A DNA stretch of 16,234 nucleotides from assembly GCA_003501665.1 (NCBI GenBank), contig DNOQ01000154.1:1-16234 (forward strand), in the 5' to 3' direction. The DNA is from Bacteroidales bacterium. Its GTDB lineage: Bacteria; Bacteroidota; Bacteroidia; Bacteroidales; VadinHA17. Each line of letters begins with the position of its first letter. Positions within the stretch are counted from its first letter, which is position 1. The position numbers and the translations under genes are program-made. Below the pieces are notes generated by a model. It saw nothing but the letters and a program-made list of their open reading frames with translations. It had not been told where the DNA came from and did no database searches. Shown here piece by piece: positions 1 through 8,636 of this stretch.

Positions 1-24
1 CTTTATGGACAGACGCTAATTAAA

Positions 25-1476
25 TCATTTAAGTGTTGTTACTGTTGAGATTGTATGCTCAGGAAGCCTAACACGAATAATGTTGCCCCCGACAGACGGG
101 CTTTTTTTCCTGGAGCAATTATCTGTCCTGCCCGTAATGAAGTGATTGATGGTTTTAGTGAGTGCAGTATTGTCAATATTATTCAGGATTATGGACAATT
201 CAACATCGGCTTCAATTCCATTCATGATCACTATGGAATAATCATTACCCTCCGGTGAAACAAAAGCAAGTGTGCGTATGTGACGGAATGAATCATGCCA
301 GAATTTGAAAACATCATCCGGATCCTGTGGATAAGTGAATTCAACCATTTTCCAGCCTGGTTTTACATACCGGTAGATTTGCCTGGCCGCAAAATAGCGT
401 TTCTTAGGGGTATATTTCCAGTTCACGGTATCTGTCAACAGTAATCCATATAAACACCAGGCCTGATTATGTTCATGGAAATTATCAAATGCATCCCATG
501 CAAGTCCGGCAGAATAACCATACTGGAGCAATTTCATTAACCTCCGGGTTGAACGCCAAGCAAACTCATACTCGATCTCATGTGTCTGATCCAGATCGCC
601 GTATTCTGTCAGCCAGAGACGTGAGTTTTTGAAAGGGCTGTTCTTTACCATTCTGACGAAATTTCTAAAATTCCTTTCGATCCCATCTCCTGCATCGCTT
701 CCATATGTATGAACAGCGAATGCATGCACCTGGTCAACATAGCTGGTGTCAGAAAGTGTTGCTTCCAACTTATCGAACTGAATACTCGCGTCGTCCATCG
801 CAACGATTTTGATATCGGTTAGTCCGTTATCATTCAGGCTTTTAATTACCGATTGTGTGGCTGTGAGCATATCCCTGCCGTGTATCTGAGGACCTTCGGG
901 ATTCCCTATATCAGTCTCATTGAACGGGGCTATAAGACTAAACTTAAGATTTTCCTTTTCCCTGGCCCATTTGAGCATGGTTGAAATCATATCCGCGTAA
1001 CCCTTGAAATCTGCAAGTTTCTGTGGTGCATCAGGGGTACCAAGTCCGGGATGAATATTCCCACTGACATTGAAAAAAGGCTCAATACCCTTTCCGTTCA
1101 GGTACCGGAATGTTGCCCATGCATCGACAAAAACTTTTGACTTATAGACGCTATCAAGGTAGGCCTCCGGCCAGGTGCCGTCGGGCAAACGTTTCCCCGG
1201 ATCCATCCAGTTTGCTAAACCTGTATTATCAAACCTGAAAAGGGTGCAACCAAGGTCATCGACCAGCTGGTCAAGTACAGGCTTTAAATTACCATCATTC
1301 CACTGGGCAGGGGTTATGTTCACTCCGAAACCGTCGATCGTGAGTCCCTGTTTTTCTACATTCACTGTTATCTCTTTCTGAAGGACCGGTGTTTTCCGTT
1401 TTTGTTCACAGGAATTCAGAATAAATGCAGCTAAAATGCCCATTAAAGCATATTCTATAAGTAATATTTTTTTCAT
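25..1476 (-). CDS. GH30-like glycoside hydrolase, lipoprotein
   Basis: Predicted surface or periplasmic glycosidase of clan GH-A, closest by eye to family GH30. Seen: a lipoprotein signal with lipobox LNSC (lipidated Cys23); an early IDGFGVN segment near residues 47-53, the typical N-terminal strand of GH30; the N-E-T motif with E187 as likely acid/base; and LTEYG with E291 as likely nucleophile, about 100 residues later as expected for a retaining clan GH-A enzyme. The last 100 residues look like the small beta-domain that flanks the GH30 barrel. At 483 aa the length suits a complete enzyme. ATG start. It is the last gene of the minus-strand run, 163 nt after the dimethylformamidase-like gene. 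Substrate is not predictable, since GH30 covers beta-glucosidases, beta-1,6-glucanases, xylanases and beta-fucosidases. Sure of glycosidase, less sure of the family. Confidence 0.78.
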   Translation of the reverse strand: MKKILLIEYALMGILAAFILNSCEQKRKTPVLQKEITVNVEKQGLTIDGFGVNITPAQWNDGNLKPVLDQLVDDLGCTLFRFDNTGLANWMDPGKRLPDGTWPEAYLDSVYKSKVFVDAWATFRYLNGKGIEPFFNVSGNIHPGLGTPDAPQKLADFKGYADMISTMLKWAREKENLKFSLIAPFNETDIGNPEGPQIHGRDMLTATQSVIKSLNDNGLTDIKIVAMDDASIQFDKLEATLSDTSYVDQVHAFAVHTYGSDAGDGIERNFRNFVRMVKNSPFKNSRLWLTEYGDLDQTHEIEYEFAWRSTRRLMKLLQYGYSAGLAWDAFDNFHEHNQAWCLYGLLLTDTVNWKYTPKKRYFAARQIYRYVKPGWKMVEFTYPQDPDDVFKFWHDSFRHIRTLAFVSPEGNDYSIVIMNGIEADVELSIILNNIDNTALTKTINHFITGRTDNCSRKKSPSVGGNIIRVRLPEHTISTVTTLK

Positions 1477-1531
1477 CTGTATATATTTTTAATTTTTAAT
1501 GTTCAGATAGCCTGTCCCGGTTAAAGATGAG

Positions 1532-1587
1532 AATAGCCATGATTTATAATATGCATCCGGGTTGGTGTTTTATTAATCATGGCTATT
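1532..1587. repeat. perfect 13-bp inverted repeat, intergenic
   Basis: Arms AATAGCCATGATT (1532-1544) and AATCATGGCTATT (1575-1587) are exact reverse complements with a 30-nt spacer. The repeat lies in the 163-nt gap between the dimethylformamidase-like gene and the GH30-like gene. Neither strand has a clear T-run after the stem, so it is not an obvious intrinsic terminator. It could be an RNA processing or stabilising hairpin in the transcript, a weak terminator, or an operator. Confidence 0.55.
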
Positions 1588-1639
1588 TCATAATGAATTT
1601 GTTCTAATAAAGATTTGGAGTTTCTGATTTATTATCGTG

Positions 1640-3139
1640 TCAAATTGGTGAATCCCTGATCATTTTATCCAAAATATTCGATGTTATTTTCTGTACATGC
1701 GGATTCACACCAAACGTCAGGCCTCCGGGACTACCAGCAGGAATATGTCCGGGTGGCTGAGACAGACCCTCTGTCCACCAGATTGTACCGGCATTAAAGA
1801 CCCAGTTACCTTTCGAACATGGATAAACAACTGCCATGTGGAACTTGGAATTCGATAACTGACTTTCAGCCACTATTTCAAGACCTGTTATATCAGGTAA
1901 TGGTGGACCATGGAATTCCCACCCAATTATGGCAGGAATTATATCTCCATCCTTCATTCCTGTCCCTTCATAGATCCAATTTCGCGAATTTCTGACCACC
2001 CAGTCACCATAACCTACTCCATAAGAACTGTTACCCATCAACTTTTCCTCATCAGGAAACCATTTGTCTCTGGAAAAGACCCGGCCCGGGACTCCGATGA
2101 AACTATCGAACAAATTGATTTCACACCAGACAGAATTTCCGCAAAGAAAGGCAAAACTCAATCCATTATCACGGGCTTTTACTGCTTCTTCATACATTTT
2201 TCTGGTCCAGTACTCATCATGACCTACAGATATAAATACCTTGCTTAAGCTTAATATTTCCGGATCGAAATGGAGATCAAGGTTGGAACAATATGTAACA
2301 TCATAACCCTGTTGTTCAAGCCAGTAAGTCAGGGGATGCTCCCATAGCAGGTACTCTCCCGAACCCGCTGAACGCGGTGCATCAATATATTGACAATATT
2401 TTGCATACGGACGATCAAAACTGACCCTGACGTTTGGACCGGTATACCAGACCTCCGGTGTTCCGTCATCATACAGGGAATCATTGCCCGGCCATTTATT
2501 ATATGACTGCCATGTAAGGTCGCTTACCTGACACAGGATATCAGATTTGCGGTGTTCCTTCACAACAAATATCACATAACTCTGCTTTCCAAATTTTTCG
2601 TCTCGTGATAATTTCCCTAAATAAACCCCACTTGGCCAATCATCAGGAATGGTAAAAGTGGTTGCTGTATCCCAATTACATTCACGCAATCGTTCTAGGG
2701 TCATCATTGGAATAGCCTGGGTATTCCCTGTGAAAGAACCCAGACGGGCCATATGGCGGCCACCTGTGCCACCATAGTATCCCAAACGATATATATCAAT
2801 AATAAATTTACCGGGAGGATTCATGCTTACTTTAAAATCAATACTTTCACCCGGCAGAAGACTGGTCCTGGAGACATATCCCTCAATGACTGAGGAACGA
2901 AGACAACGAATTAATGGATATGAAGCCAATGTTATCGGATCGTCAAATCTCACATATTGAATCTGCCAATCGGGATTCCCAGGCTTACTGTTCTCAGCCT
3001 CAATCAATCCTCCTTTCTTTTTCCTTTGAGATACGGTACCGGTGAATCCGGCCAAAGGTATCATAGCACTTCCAACTCCGGCAAGAGCAGCATCTTTTAG
3101 GAGCTTTCGTCTGGGGATACTGGATTTGTTTTCGGACAT
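1640..3139 (-). CDS. Tat-exported N,N-dimethylformamidase beta-subunit-like protein
   Basis: A 499-aa protein matching the large-subunit-like domain of N,N-dimethylformamidase (C-terminal family PF20254 by recall), an uncharacterised group outside true DMF degraders. Seen: a twin-arginine signal (PRRKLL, residues 9-14, then an Ala/Gly-rich hydrophobic stretch to about residue 32); a beta-domain with GYVSRTSLLPGESIDF (87-102) and YRLGYYGGTGG (117-127); WQSYNKWPG (210-218); VGHDEYWTR (305-313); and FLCGNSVWCE (331-340). In the Paracoccus enzyme, iron is held by two Tyr and one Glu; Y310 and E340 lie in the conserved blocks where such ligands would be expected, but this alignment is from memory. 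The Tat signal would fit a metal or cofactor protein folded before export. No partner small subunit is visible. The real reaction is unknown; amide or C-N bond hydrolysis is only a family-based guess. Confidence 0.8.
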   Translation of the reverse strand: MSENKSSIPRRKLLKDAALAGVGSAMIPLAGFTGTVSQRKKKGGLIEAENSKPGNPDWQIQYVRFDDPITLASYPLIRCLRSSVIEGYVSRTSLLPGESIDFKVSMNPPGKFIIDIYRLGYYGGTGGRHMARLGSFTGNTQAIPMMTLERLRECNWDTATTFTIPDDWPSGVYLGKLSRDEKFGKQSYVIFVVKEHRKSDILCQVSDLTWQSYNKWPGNDSLYDDGTPEVWYTGPNVRVSFDRPYAKYCQYIDAPRSAGSGEYLLWEHPLTYWLEQQGYDVTYCSNLDLHFDPEILSLSKVFISVGHDEYWTRKMYEEAVKARDNGLSFAFLCGNSVWCEINLFDSFIGVPGRVFSRDKWFPDEEKLMGNSSYGVGYGDWVVRNSRNWIYEGTGMKDGDIIPAIIGWEFHGPPLPDITGLEIVAESQLSNSKFHMAVVYPCSKGNWVFNAGTIWWTEGLSQPPGHIPAGSPGGLTFGVNPHVQKITSNILDKMIRDSPI

Positions 3140-3150
3140 TCTTTAAAATT

Positions 3151-3258
3151 CTAAGGTTTCAAAGGGATCTGAATTAAAATCCCTGCTTCATTTTCTTGTT
3201 TAGCAAATCTTAAGTAGAAGAAGTTATCTTTCCAGGCCTCGATATATTTTGTAAGCAT
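3151..3258 (-). other. possible 35-aa small ORF or gene remnant
   Basis: Within the 207-nt gap upstream of the dimethylformamidase-like gene, an ATG-started frame of 35 codons ends at TAG only 11 nt before the next start. The product begins MLTKYIEAWKDNFFYLRF and is protein-like in composition (charged residues mixed with aromatics). The same frame stays open upstream, without an ATG, to a stop near 3385, reading hydrophobic residues such as FFWFVKAAHLFN. It could be a leader peptide, a small gene, or the 3' end of a decayed gene. I do not recognise it, and chance cannot be excluded at this length. Confidence 0.22.
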
Positions 3259-3346
3259 GATACCATTAAACAAATGTGCCGCTTTAACAAACCAAAAAAA
3301 GGCAGGCAAATCAGACAGAAAGATCCCGACTCTTTTGCACCCCGGG

Positions 3347-3871
3347 TTAATAATCGGTAAATGTTCCGGGTCTTATACTGTTTATTTCATCATGAGCATC
3401 ATATATTAACTTTAATTCACCTGAACCAGCACTGTTACAACTCCAGACAACGTTTGGTGCCGGTAATCCGTAGCTTCTCTCAGCACACTCCTTTTTAGCC
3501 TTTTTATCTGCTTCCTCTCTGTTTGCGGCAAGACCCCATCCATAACCCATACCAACATTCCCTGTGATAAACCGATATGCTGCACAGCCGGTTCCTGAAT
3601 AAGAAAGTACAACTGTACACCGGCCCCCTTTTTTATTGCATACTTCTATCGCTTTTTTCTCGGCTTCAGCCAGACTTGAACAATCAGCGGCCCAGCCAAA
3701 ATAGAATCCATTCCCTCTGTCTATGGCTAAAGCACCATATTTTATTGCCTCAGAATCTGTTTTACTGCCTGGTTTATTTTCCAAATTGCTGACCTGTGCC
3801 CTCGTATTTAATGAAACCCACATAATCATTAAAATCATAACTGATAAAAGCCGATCTTTAAACCCTCTCAT
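3347..3871 (-). CDS. DUF4189 domain secreted protein
   Basis: Small exported protein with a DUF4189 domain. Seen: the domain opens with YGALAIDRG and repeats a WAADCSSLAEAEKKA / LAANREEADKKA pattern, with about six cysteines that could form disulfides, as in other DUF4189 proteins. Function of the family is unknown. The ATG at 3871 is preferred over the one at 3916: it starts a good Sec signal (MRGFKDR, a hydrophobic core, then a likely cut after NTRA), gives 174 aa, and avoids overlap with the upstream gene's end at 3903. Position directly after the DUF6057-like gene suggests co-transcription. From memory, DUF4189 is commoner in Proteobacteria and Actinobacteria than in Bacteroidota. Confidence 0.75.
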   Translation of the reverse strand: MRGFKDRLLSVMILMIMWVSLNTRAQVSNLENKPGSKTDSEAIKYGALAIDRGNGFYFGWAADCSSLAEAEKKAIEVCNKKGGRCTVVLSYSGTGCAAYRFITGNVGMGYGWGLAANREEADKKAKKECAERSYGLPAPNVVWSCNSAGSGELKLIYDAHDEINSIRPGTFTDY

Positions 3872-3902
3872 AATTACGGATAATAAATATTTAATATGCA
3901 AA

Positions 3903-5708
3903 TTACTTAAATTCATAATAATACCAAAAAGTCTTTCCTAAGGAAGTATCCATTATTTTTTTAAACTCCGCCTCATTTTCAGACATTTCCAATGTTTCTT
4001 TAAATTGAATAAAACGGTTTTCAGTCTCACTGCCAATTGCAAAGTCACCAAGGTAAGGTAATTCCTGTTTGCTGTCAATGAACAGTATTATGGCTTCCCC
4101 GATATGCCTCGGAACACCCTGATAATTCATATCTTTCATTCTTTTAACCTGATAGACAACACTTTTGTAATCTTTTTCAAGCAAAAACCAGGCCATTTTA
4201 TACTCAAAAGCTCTTTTGTTGTCAGGATTTGCCAGCAGCATAAAATCAATATTTGCTGCATCATTCTGACTTATGAAAAAATCTCTCCGTGGTTGTAATT
4301 GTATTTTTTCACCCAGATCAGGATCTGACAAAATAATTGCCGGTTCATAAAGCATTCTGATGTATCTGTCTGCCCATTCCCGGTAATGAAAAGTTTTCTT
4401 TAACACTCCAAGATATCTTTCTGCACTTTTATAATTCCCATTAATAATTTCAGTTTTAGCCAGCATTTTTATGTTTTCGGGCCTGTAACCGTATTTTACC
4501 ATTGATTCATAAGCCAGATGATGAGCTTCGTTAATGAACCCGACAGCATAATAGAAATAAACCGATCTGTTAATATATTCTGATTCACGTGGCAGTACCA
4601 GAGATTTTGCACCGTAATCCTGATTGCCGAAAAACATTCTGTCGCATAATTGTCCTTTCTCAGTCAGTGCCAGATTATAAAAATATTGTCCGGTCAGGCT
4701 TTTTGAAGGGATCTGTTCATGTTGCAGGATTATCTTATCCCACTCCTGTTCACAATATAATTTTTCGATCTTAATATAATCTGCAAATTCGGGGTCATAG
4801 AGATTTTTTGATAATAACAATGTAAATGAAAGAACTATTACCAGACTTATTTGAGAAAAAAGGATTGAAAATCTTTTGTCAGATTTTAGAAATCCTGTTA
4901 TTCTGACAATCAATGGAAAAAATATTATATAAGAGCAGAGAATAGAATCACCGGCATACAGTCTTGCTGTTTCAAATATAGATAAAGGATATCTGATTAT
5001 GTGTCCGGCAGGTTGCAGGAACAGGACTTTTTCAAATAAAAAGAAAGTAAAAAATGATGTTAAAATCAGACTACCCGGAAGAAGATAACGGGAAGTTCCT
5101 CTTTTATATAACAAACAATAACTTAAGTAACCTATCAAAAAAATCAGGGCAAATGAACCTGTAATATAGAAAAAAAGCGGGAATAACACCAGTGTAAGAA
5201 CATTTAACCGTCTTTTTTCAAAAATTATTGAGATAAGCAGATAGATAGTAACCAGAATATACCCCAGGGTATGAAATATATAGTGGTCAACACGTATCTG
5301 CATAAGAAAAAGAAGGCATGAGGGTATAAGGACTGGAAATAACCATACGGATTTACCAGTTTCCAGTAATTTATATACTCTGATAAACAGTCCGCCAAAA
5401 ATTAACAGGAATAAAGTTATAACCAGGGATCCATATATTCTGCTGAAATACCCCTGAGTAATAAAATTTCCGATATACTCAAGTAAACCTCCCGGGGACA
5501 TCAGATATTTCCGGAGATACTCTCCGTAGAAAATGAACAGCATGCTATTCTCCTGATAAAAGAATAATCCATTACCAAACCAGAAAAAATAAGATAAAGA
5601 GAATATTAAAAGTAATCCAAGTGATATATATATTGATTTCCCGGCAATTATTTCCTTATTAGTACAAGCCTGTTGTATCAACTTCAGAAAATCAATTTTA
5701 ATGTTCAT
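3903..5708 (-). CDS. DUF6057-like polytopic membrane protein
   Basis: A 601-aa protein of unknown function. Seen: about 8-10 hydrophobic segments in residues 25-300 (clear ones near 27-45, 94-110, 121-136, 147-163, 169-200, 209-226, 257-273, 285-300), followed by a soluble, helix-rich region of about 300 residues (305-601). That region has a tetratricopeptide-like look, for example the stretch around 385-455 with YFYYA, AHHLAYESM and KSAERYLG. The C-terminus reads GKTFWYYYEFK. The architecture, length and aromatic C-terminus resemble the Bacteroidota family DUF6057, recalled from memory. ATG start, 38 nt after the PD40 lipoprotein gene. Pairing with that lipoprotein suggests a joint envelope function. 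A glycosyltransferase-C or O-antigen-ligase-like fold is an alternative, but no catalytic motif was seen. Confidence 0.65.
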   Translation of the reverse strand: MNIKIDFLKLIQQACTNKEIIAGKSIYISLGLLLIFSLSYFFWFGNGLFFYQENSMLFIFYGEYLRKYLMSPGGLLEYIGNFITQGYFSRIYGSLVITLFLLIFGGLFIRVYKLLETGKSVWLFPVLIPSCLLFLMQIRVDHYIFHTLGYILVTIYLLISIIFEKRRLNVLTLVLFPLFFYITGSFALIFLIGYLSYCLLYKRGTSRYLLPGSLILTSFFTFFLFEKVLFLQPAGHIIRYPLSIFETARLYAGDSILCSYIIFFPLIVRITGFLKSDKRFSILFSQISLVIVLSFTLLLSKNLYDPEFADYIKIEKLYCEQEWDKIILQHEQIPSKSLTGQYFYNLALTEKGQLCDRMFFGNQDYGAKSLVLPRESEYINRSVYFYYAVGFINEAHHLAYESMVKYGYRPENIKMLAKTEIINGNYKSAERYLGVLKKTFHYREWADRYIRMLYEPAIILSDPDLGEKIQLQPRRDFFISQNDAANIDFMLLANPDNKRAFEYKMAWFLLEKDYKSVVYQVKRMKDMNYQGVPRHIGEAIILFIDSKQELPYLGDFAIGSETENRFIQFKETLEMSENEAEFKKIMDTSLGKTFWYYYEFK

Positions 5709-5746
5709 ACGGAAGGTTAAACAGATTTTGTGATTTAATTTATCAT

Positions 5747-7237
5747 TTACCGTGTTGTTTCAGACCAGGTTGCATACGCAGGTTCATCTTTTGAAGCTCT
5801 GGCAAAGTCTCGCGGGCCGGCAACAACCTTCCCGCTTACAAATTCAGGCCTGTTAAAAGTTTTTGCCAGTTTTTCATAAAGATCAGGATCCTTCTGGGGC
5901 AGGACAAAAGGTTTTCCAACATTATCCGGTGAGCCAAAATAGGCGAAATATGGTCTTGCTGTTATACCATCCGAACGTTTACTGCTGAATACAATCCATT
6001 TACCATTTGATGACCAGGCGTGATGACTTTCGCTTTCATCGCTGTTCAGGGTCATTCTGTTTATCCTCCCATTGGTCAGATCAAGAAGATAAAGATCAGC
6101 TTCTTTGTGCCAGATTGAAAATGTTCCATAATCGTGAAGAGTAAATACAAGGTAATTACCATCGGGAGAAATACTTGGAAGTGTCACGCTTTTATCAATA
6201 TCTTCAGCTTTGAATATAACCTCTGTTTCACCGAATAATCCCGATGACTGATCAAATACCTTTCGGACAAGATTGTATTTTATCTTACTGAAGTCAAAGC
6301 TCTCTTTAACCTGATTAGTCCTGCAGTAATAAAGATAGTCACCACCAGGGGACCAGCAGGGAAAAGTGTCCATGTATTCTGTCGTATCTTTTTCTTCTAT
6401 TGCTGATATTTTGTTATACTCAGAATCATAGATCACAAGTCCGGAAGTCTGATCATAAACTTCAATTCTTTTACCGGGGATCATATTAAAAGACTGTACT
6501 ACCGCATTAGACGAAAAGACAATGTATCTGCCTCCCGGATGCCATGCCGGATATACTGCATTGGAGGTCATATTATCTGTTCGTAAAATTCTTCTGGTCA
6601 GATCTTTGTTTTCAATAAAATATGTTCCCTTCAAAGAACCGCGAACATGCAGGAAAAATTTTCCCGGATCATATTTAAGAAAGGTATGGCAATTAACACA
6701 GTTATTTTTCATCACCCGATTGTCAAAAATTACAGACTCCCTGAAATCTTCAACCGACCTTTGAATAATCTGCATTTCTGACCATGATTCGTATCCCGGA
6801 TAAAGTAATCTGTAGCAGATATAAGGATCAATCCTTTCATTGGAAATATCAAGGGTAACAGGAATATATTTCGATATTTTACCATCATTATTTATTGAAG
6901 AAATTTCAAATCTGACACTTCTTCCTCTGTTTTCAGTAAGCAACTTAGTCCATAATCGGGAGGGAAAACGTACAATCCCATTCTTTGATTTAATACTGAA
7001 AAGATCTCTTCCGTCCGGAGAGAAGCATTTGATTGTAAAATAAACTCCGTCTTCAAGGATCCGGAAATTTAATTGTGCAATATTGGGAGGGATTGTCACT
7101 CCCGAATAATCCGGTTCGATAACAGGTTCCCGAGGGATGAAAAGAATCCCGGAGTCAGTATCTGTGATGCAGCTGACAGCAATAAATACTCCGGCAATCA
7201 CGATCATAAATGTCAAAAAAAATCCCCTCACCTTCAT
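5747..7237 (-). CDS. PD40/TolB-like beta-propeller lipoprotein with c-type heme motif
   Basis: Predicted outer-envelope lipoprotein of 496 aa. Seen: signal MKVRGFF plus hydrophobic core and lipobox AVSC (Cys23); one c-type heme motif, CVNCH (C180, C183, H184 in this numbering); then at least four PD40/TolB-type blades with the pattern WxPxGxxIxF: AWHPGGRYIVFSSN, CWSPGGDYLYY, SISPDGNYLVF and AWSSNGKWIVFSS. The longer frame up to 7351 begins with TTG and lacks a signal at its N-terminus, so the ATG at 7237 is chosen; an ATG at 7258 is also possible. Similar Bacteroidota proteins have been labelled 'cytochrome c biosynthesis protein', which I regard as unproven. Lying between a Gfo/Idh gene and a DUF6057-like gene and near a polyferredoxin, it may be an electron acceptor or a heme-containing binding protein. 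No heme-ligand Met was identified. Confidence 0.75.
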   Translation of the reverse strand: MKVRGFFLTFMIVIAGVFIAVSCITDTDSGILFIPREPVIEPDYSGVTIPPNIAQLNFRILEDGVYFTIKCFSPDGRDLFSIKSKNGIVRFPSRLWTKLLTENRGRSVRFEISSINNDGKISKYIPVTLDISNERIDPYICYRLLYPGYESWSEMQIIQRSVEDFRESVIFDNRVMKNNCVNCHTFLKYDPGKFFLHVRGSLKGTYFIENKDLTRRILRTDNMTSNAVYPAWHPGGRYIVFSSNAVVQSFNMIPGKRIEVYDQTSGLVIYDSEYNKISAIEEKDTTEYMDTFPCWSPGGDYLYYCRTNQVKESFDFSKIKYNLVRKVFDQSSGLFGETEVIFKAEDIDKSVTLPSISPDGNYLVFTLHDYGTFSIWHKEADLYLLDLTNGRINRMTLNSDESESHHAWSSNGKWIVFSSKRSDGITARPYFAYFGSPDNVGKPFVLPQKDPDLYEKLAKTFNRPEFVSGKVVAGPRDFARASKDEPAYATWSETTR

Positions 7238-7347
7238 AATTAATACTTTCAATGGCATAATGACTATCTTATTACAATTGACCTGATTAGCACCAGGCGG
7301 GATCTGTAAAGAAAAATAATGAAAATCCTCAGCAACAGATGACTCAG

Positions 7348-8586
7348 TCAATTGTCAAAATCAGGAATTGTCATGCATTCACCTCCTTTAAGTGCCGACT
7401 GGTGTGCTACAATTCCCGGCACCGTATAAGCAATAGCCTCGTATATATTTATTTCAGGCTGGCGGTTATGAACTAATGAATCAATGAATTCATGAGTTAT
7501 GAAAGTATGTGATCCGCCGTGACCGCTGTCATGTCTTAATGGTTCGGGCAACATATCTGTTTTCCACCATTGCGGTGAAACAAAATTTTCTTTTACAGGT
7601 TCCTGAATTGTGTACCCGCCTTCATCCTTTCCGGTTCTGTCTGCCGCCCTTACAACAATTTCTCCCATTCCGTTCTGATCTTTTGAATAAAAGCTCATTT
7701 TATCTCCGTGCCATTCTCCTCTTTCTGTTCCCATTATTGCTCCTTTCCGGAATATCTGTACCCTGAAAGCAGTCCCCCTGTCAGTCTTGAAGAATGCAGT
7801 TTCGCACCAGAAAGGATTATTGTAAACATTATTTTTAAGAAGAAAATCATCATCACCCCAACCAAGGCAGCTGACATTTGTACATCGTTCTCCTGTTACC
7901 GAGATCAGAAATGATGTTGCATGAGTCGGATAGTTCATTGGCGGCTGGCCGTGCCTCCAGGTCGGTTTATGATCACTGGTAAACCACAGGTTGGAAATTC
8001 CGGGATGATAGTACTCTGCTTCTGCACTGAAAATTGTACCAAACCTGCCTTCTTCGTACCATTTTTTTGCCTGGATAGTATTCTGGCGATATACGCTTGT
8101 CTCTGCCATCATATATGTAAGGCCGGTACTCTTTACCGTATCAAGTATTGTGGCACATTCTTCCAGGGTCATTGCCACCGGTACTGCACACAAAACATGT
8201 TTACCTGCTTTAAGGGAAGCTATTACGTGATTTGCGTGGTCCGGGACAGGGGTGGCCAGAAAAACGGCTTCAATCTTTGGATCGGGTAATAGTTTCTCGA
8301 GTGATTCATAACTCTTTGAGCATTTATAAACTTTCATCAGAAGTTCGCGCCTGTCTGATCTGAGATCACTCACTGCTTCAACTATACAATCAGGATGTTC
8401 ATGAAAATAAAAACTTGTTCCGAATCCTCCTCCGATTATGCCAATCCGGACCTTTTTTGCATTTGACTGAAAACCCGGAATTGTTAACCGTGGCGATATG
8501 GTAATTGCTGCAGCTCCTGATCCGGCAATATTGATGAACTTTCGCCGGCTTAAAGATGCTGATGAATTATTTGCTTTTGTTTTCAT
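7348..8586 (-). CDS. Tat-exported Gfo/Idh/MocA family protein
   Basis: NAD(P)-binding protein of 412 aa, exported by the Tat pathway. Seen: SRRKF (13-17) followed by an Ala-rich hydrophobic stretch; a Rossmann start GIIGGGFG (49-56); ATPVPDH (111-117); and HVLCAVPVA (130-138) where most family dehydrogenases have EKP. The usual catalytic Lys is therefore replaced (V135). A conserved block PTWRHGQPP runs directly into YPTH (219-222). From memory, YPTH and an EVP-like motif occur in GH109, the NAD-dependent alpha-N-acetylgalactosaminidases, which are also Tat-exported. Together these suggest a periplasmic NAD-dependent glycosidase or related enzyme rather than a soluble dehydrogenase, but this is inference. 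A close paralogue begins at 15474 on the other strand. It follows the polyferredoxin gene by 50 nt. Confidence 0.85.
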   Translation of the reverse strand: MKTKANNSSASLSRRKFINIAGSGAAAITISPRLTIPGFQSNAKKVRIGIIGGGFGTSFYFHEHPDCIVEAVSDLRSDRRELLMKVYKCSKSYESLEKLLPDPKIEAVFLATPVPDHANHVIASLKAGKHVLCAVPVAMTLEECATILDTVKSTGLTYMMAETSVYRQNTIQAKKWYEEGRFGTIFSAEAEYYHPGISNLWFTSDHKPTWRHGQPPMNYPTHATSFLISVTGERCTNVSCLGWGDDDFLLKNNVYNNPFWCETAFFKTDRGTAFRVQIFRKGAIMGTERGEWHGDKMSFYSKDQNGMGEIVVRAADRTGKDEGGYTIQEPVKENFVSPQWWKTDMLPEPLRHDSGHGGSHTFITHEFIDSLVHNRQPEINIYEAIAYTVPGIVAHQSALKGGECMTIPDFDN

Positions 8587-8636
8587 CCTGTTGATTATTA
8601 AATTGAATCATATCAAGGCTCCTGCAATAAAAGAAA

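Noticed and set aside
1..24. Terminator after the GH30-like gene
   Set aside because: Only 24 nt are visible and no hairpin can be judged.
7238..7351. N-terminal extension of the PD40 lipoprotein by 38 codons
   Set aside because: It starts with TTG, and it would bury a clear lipoprotein signal inside the protein.
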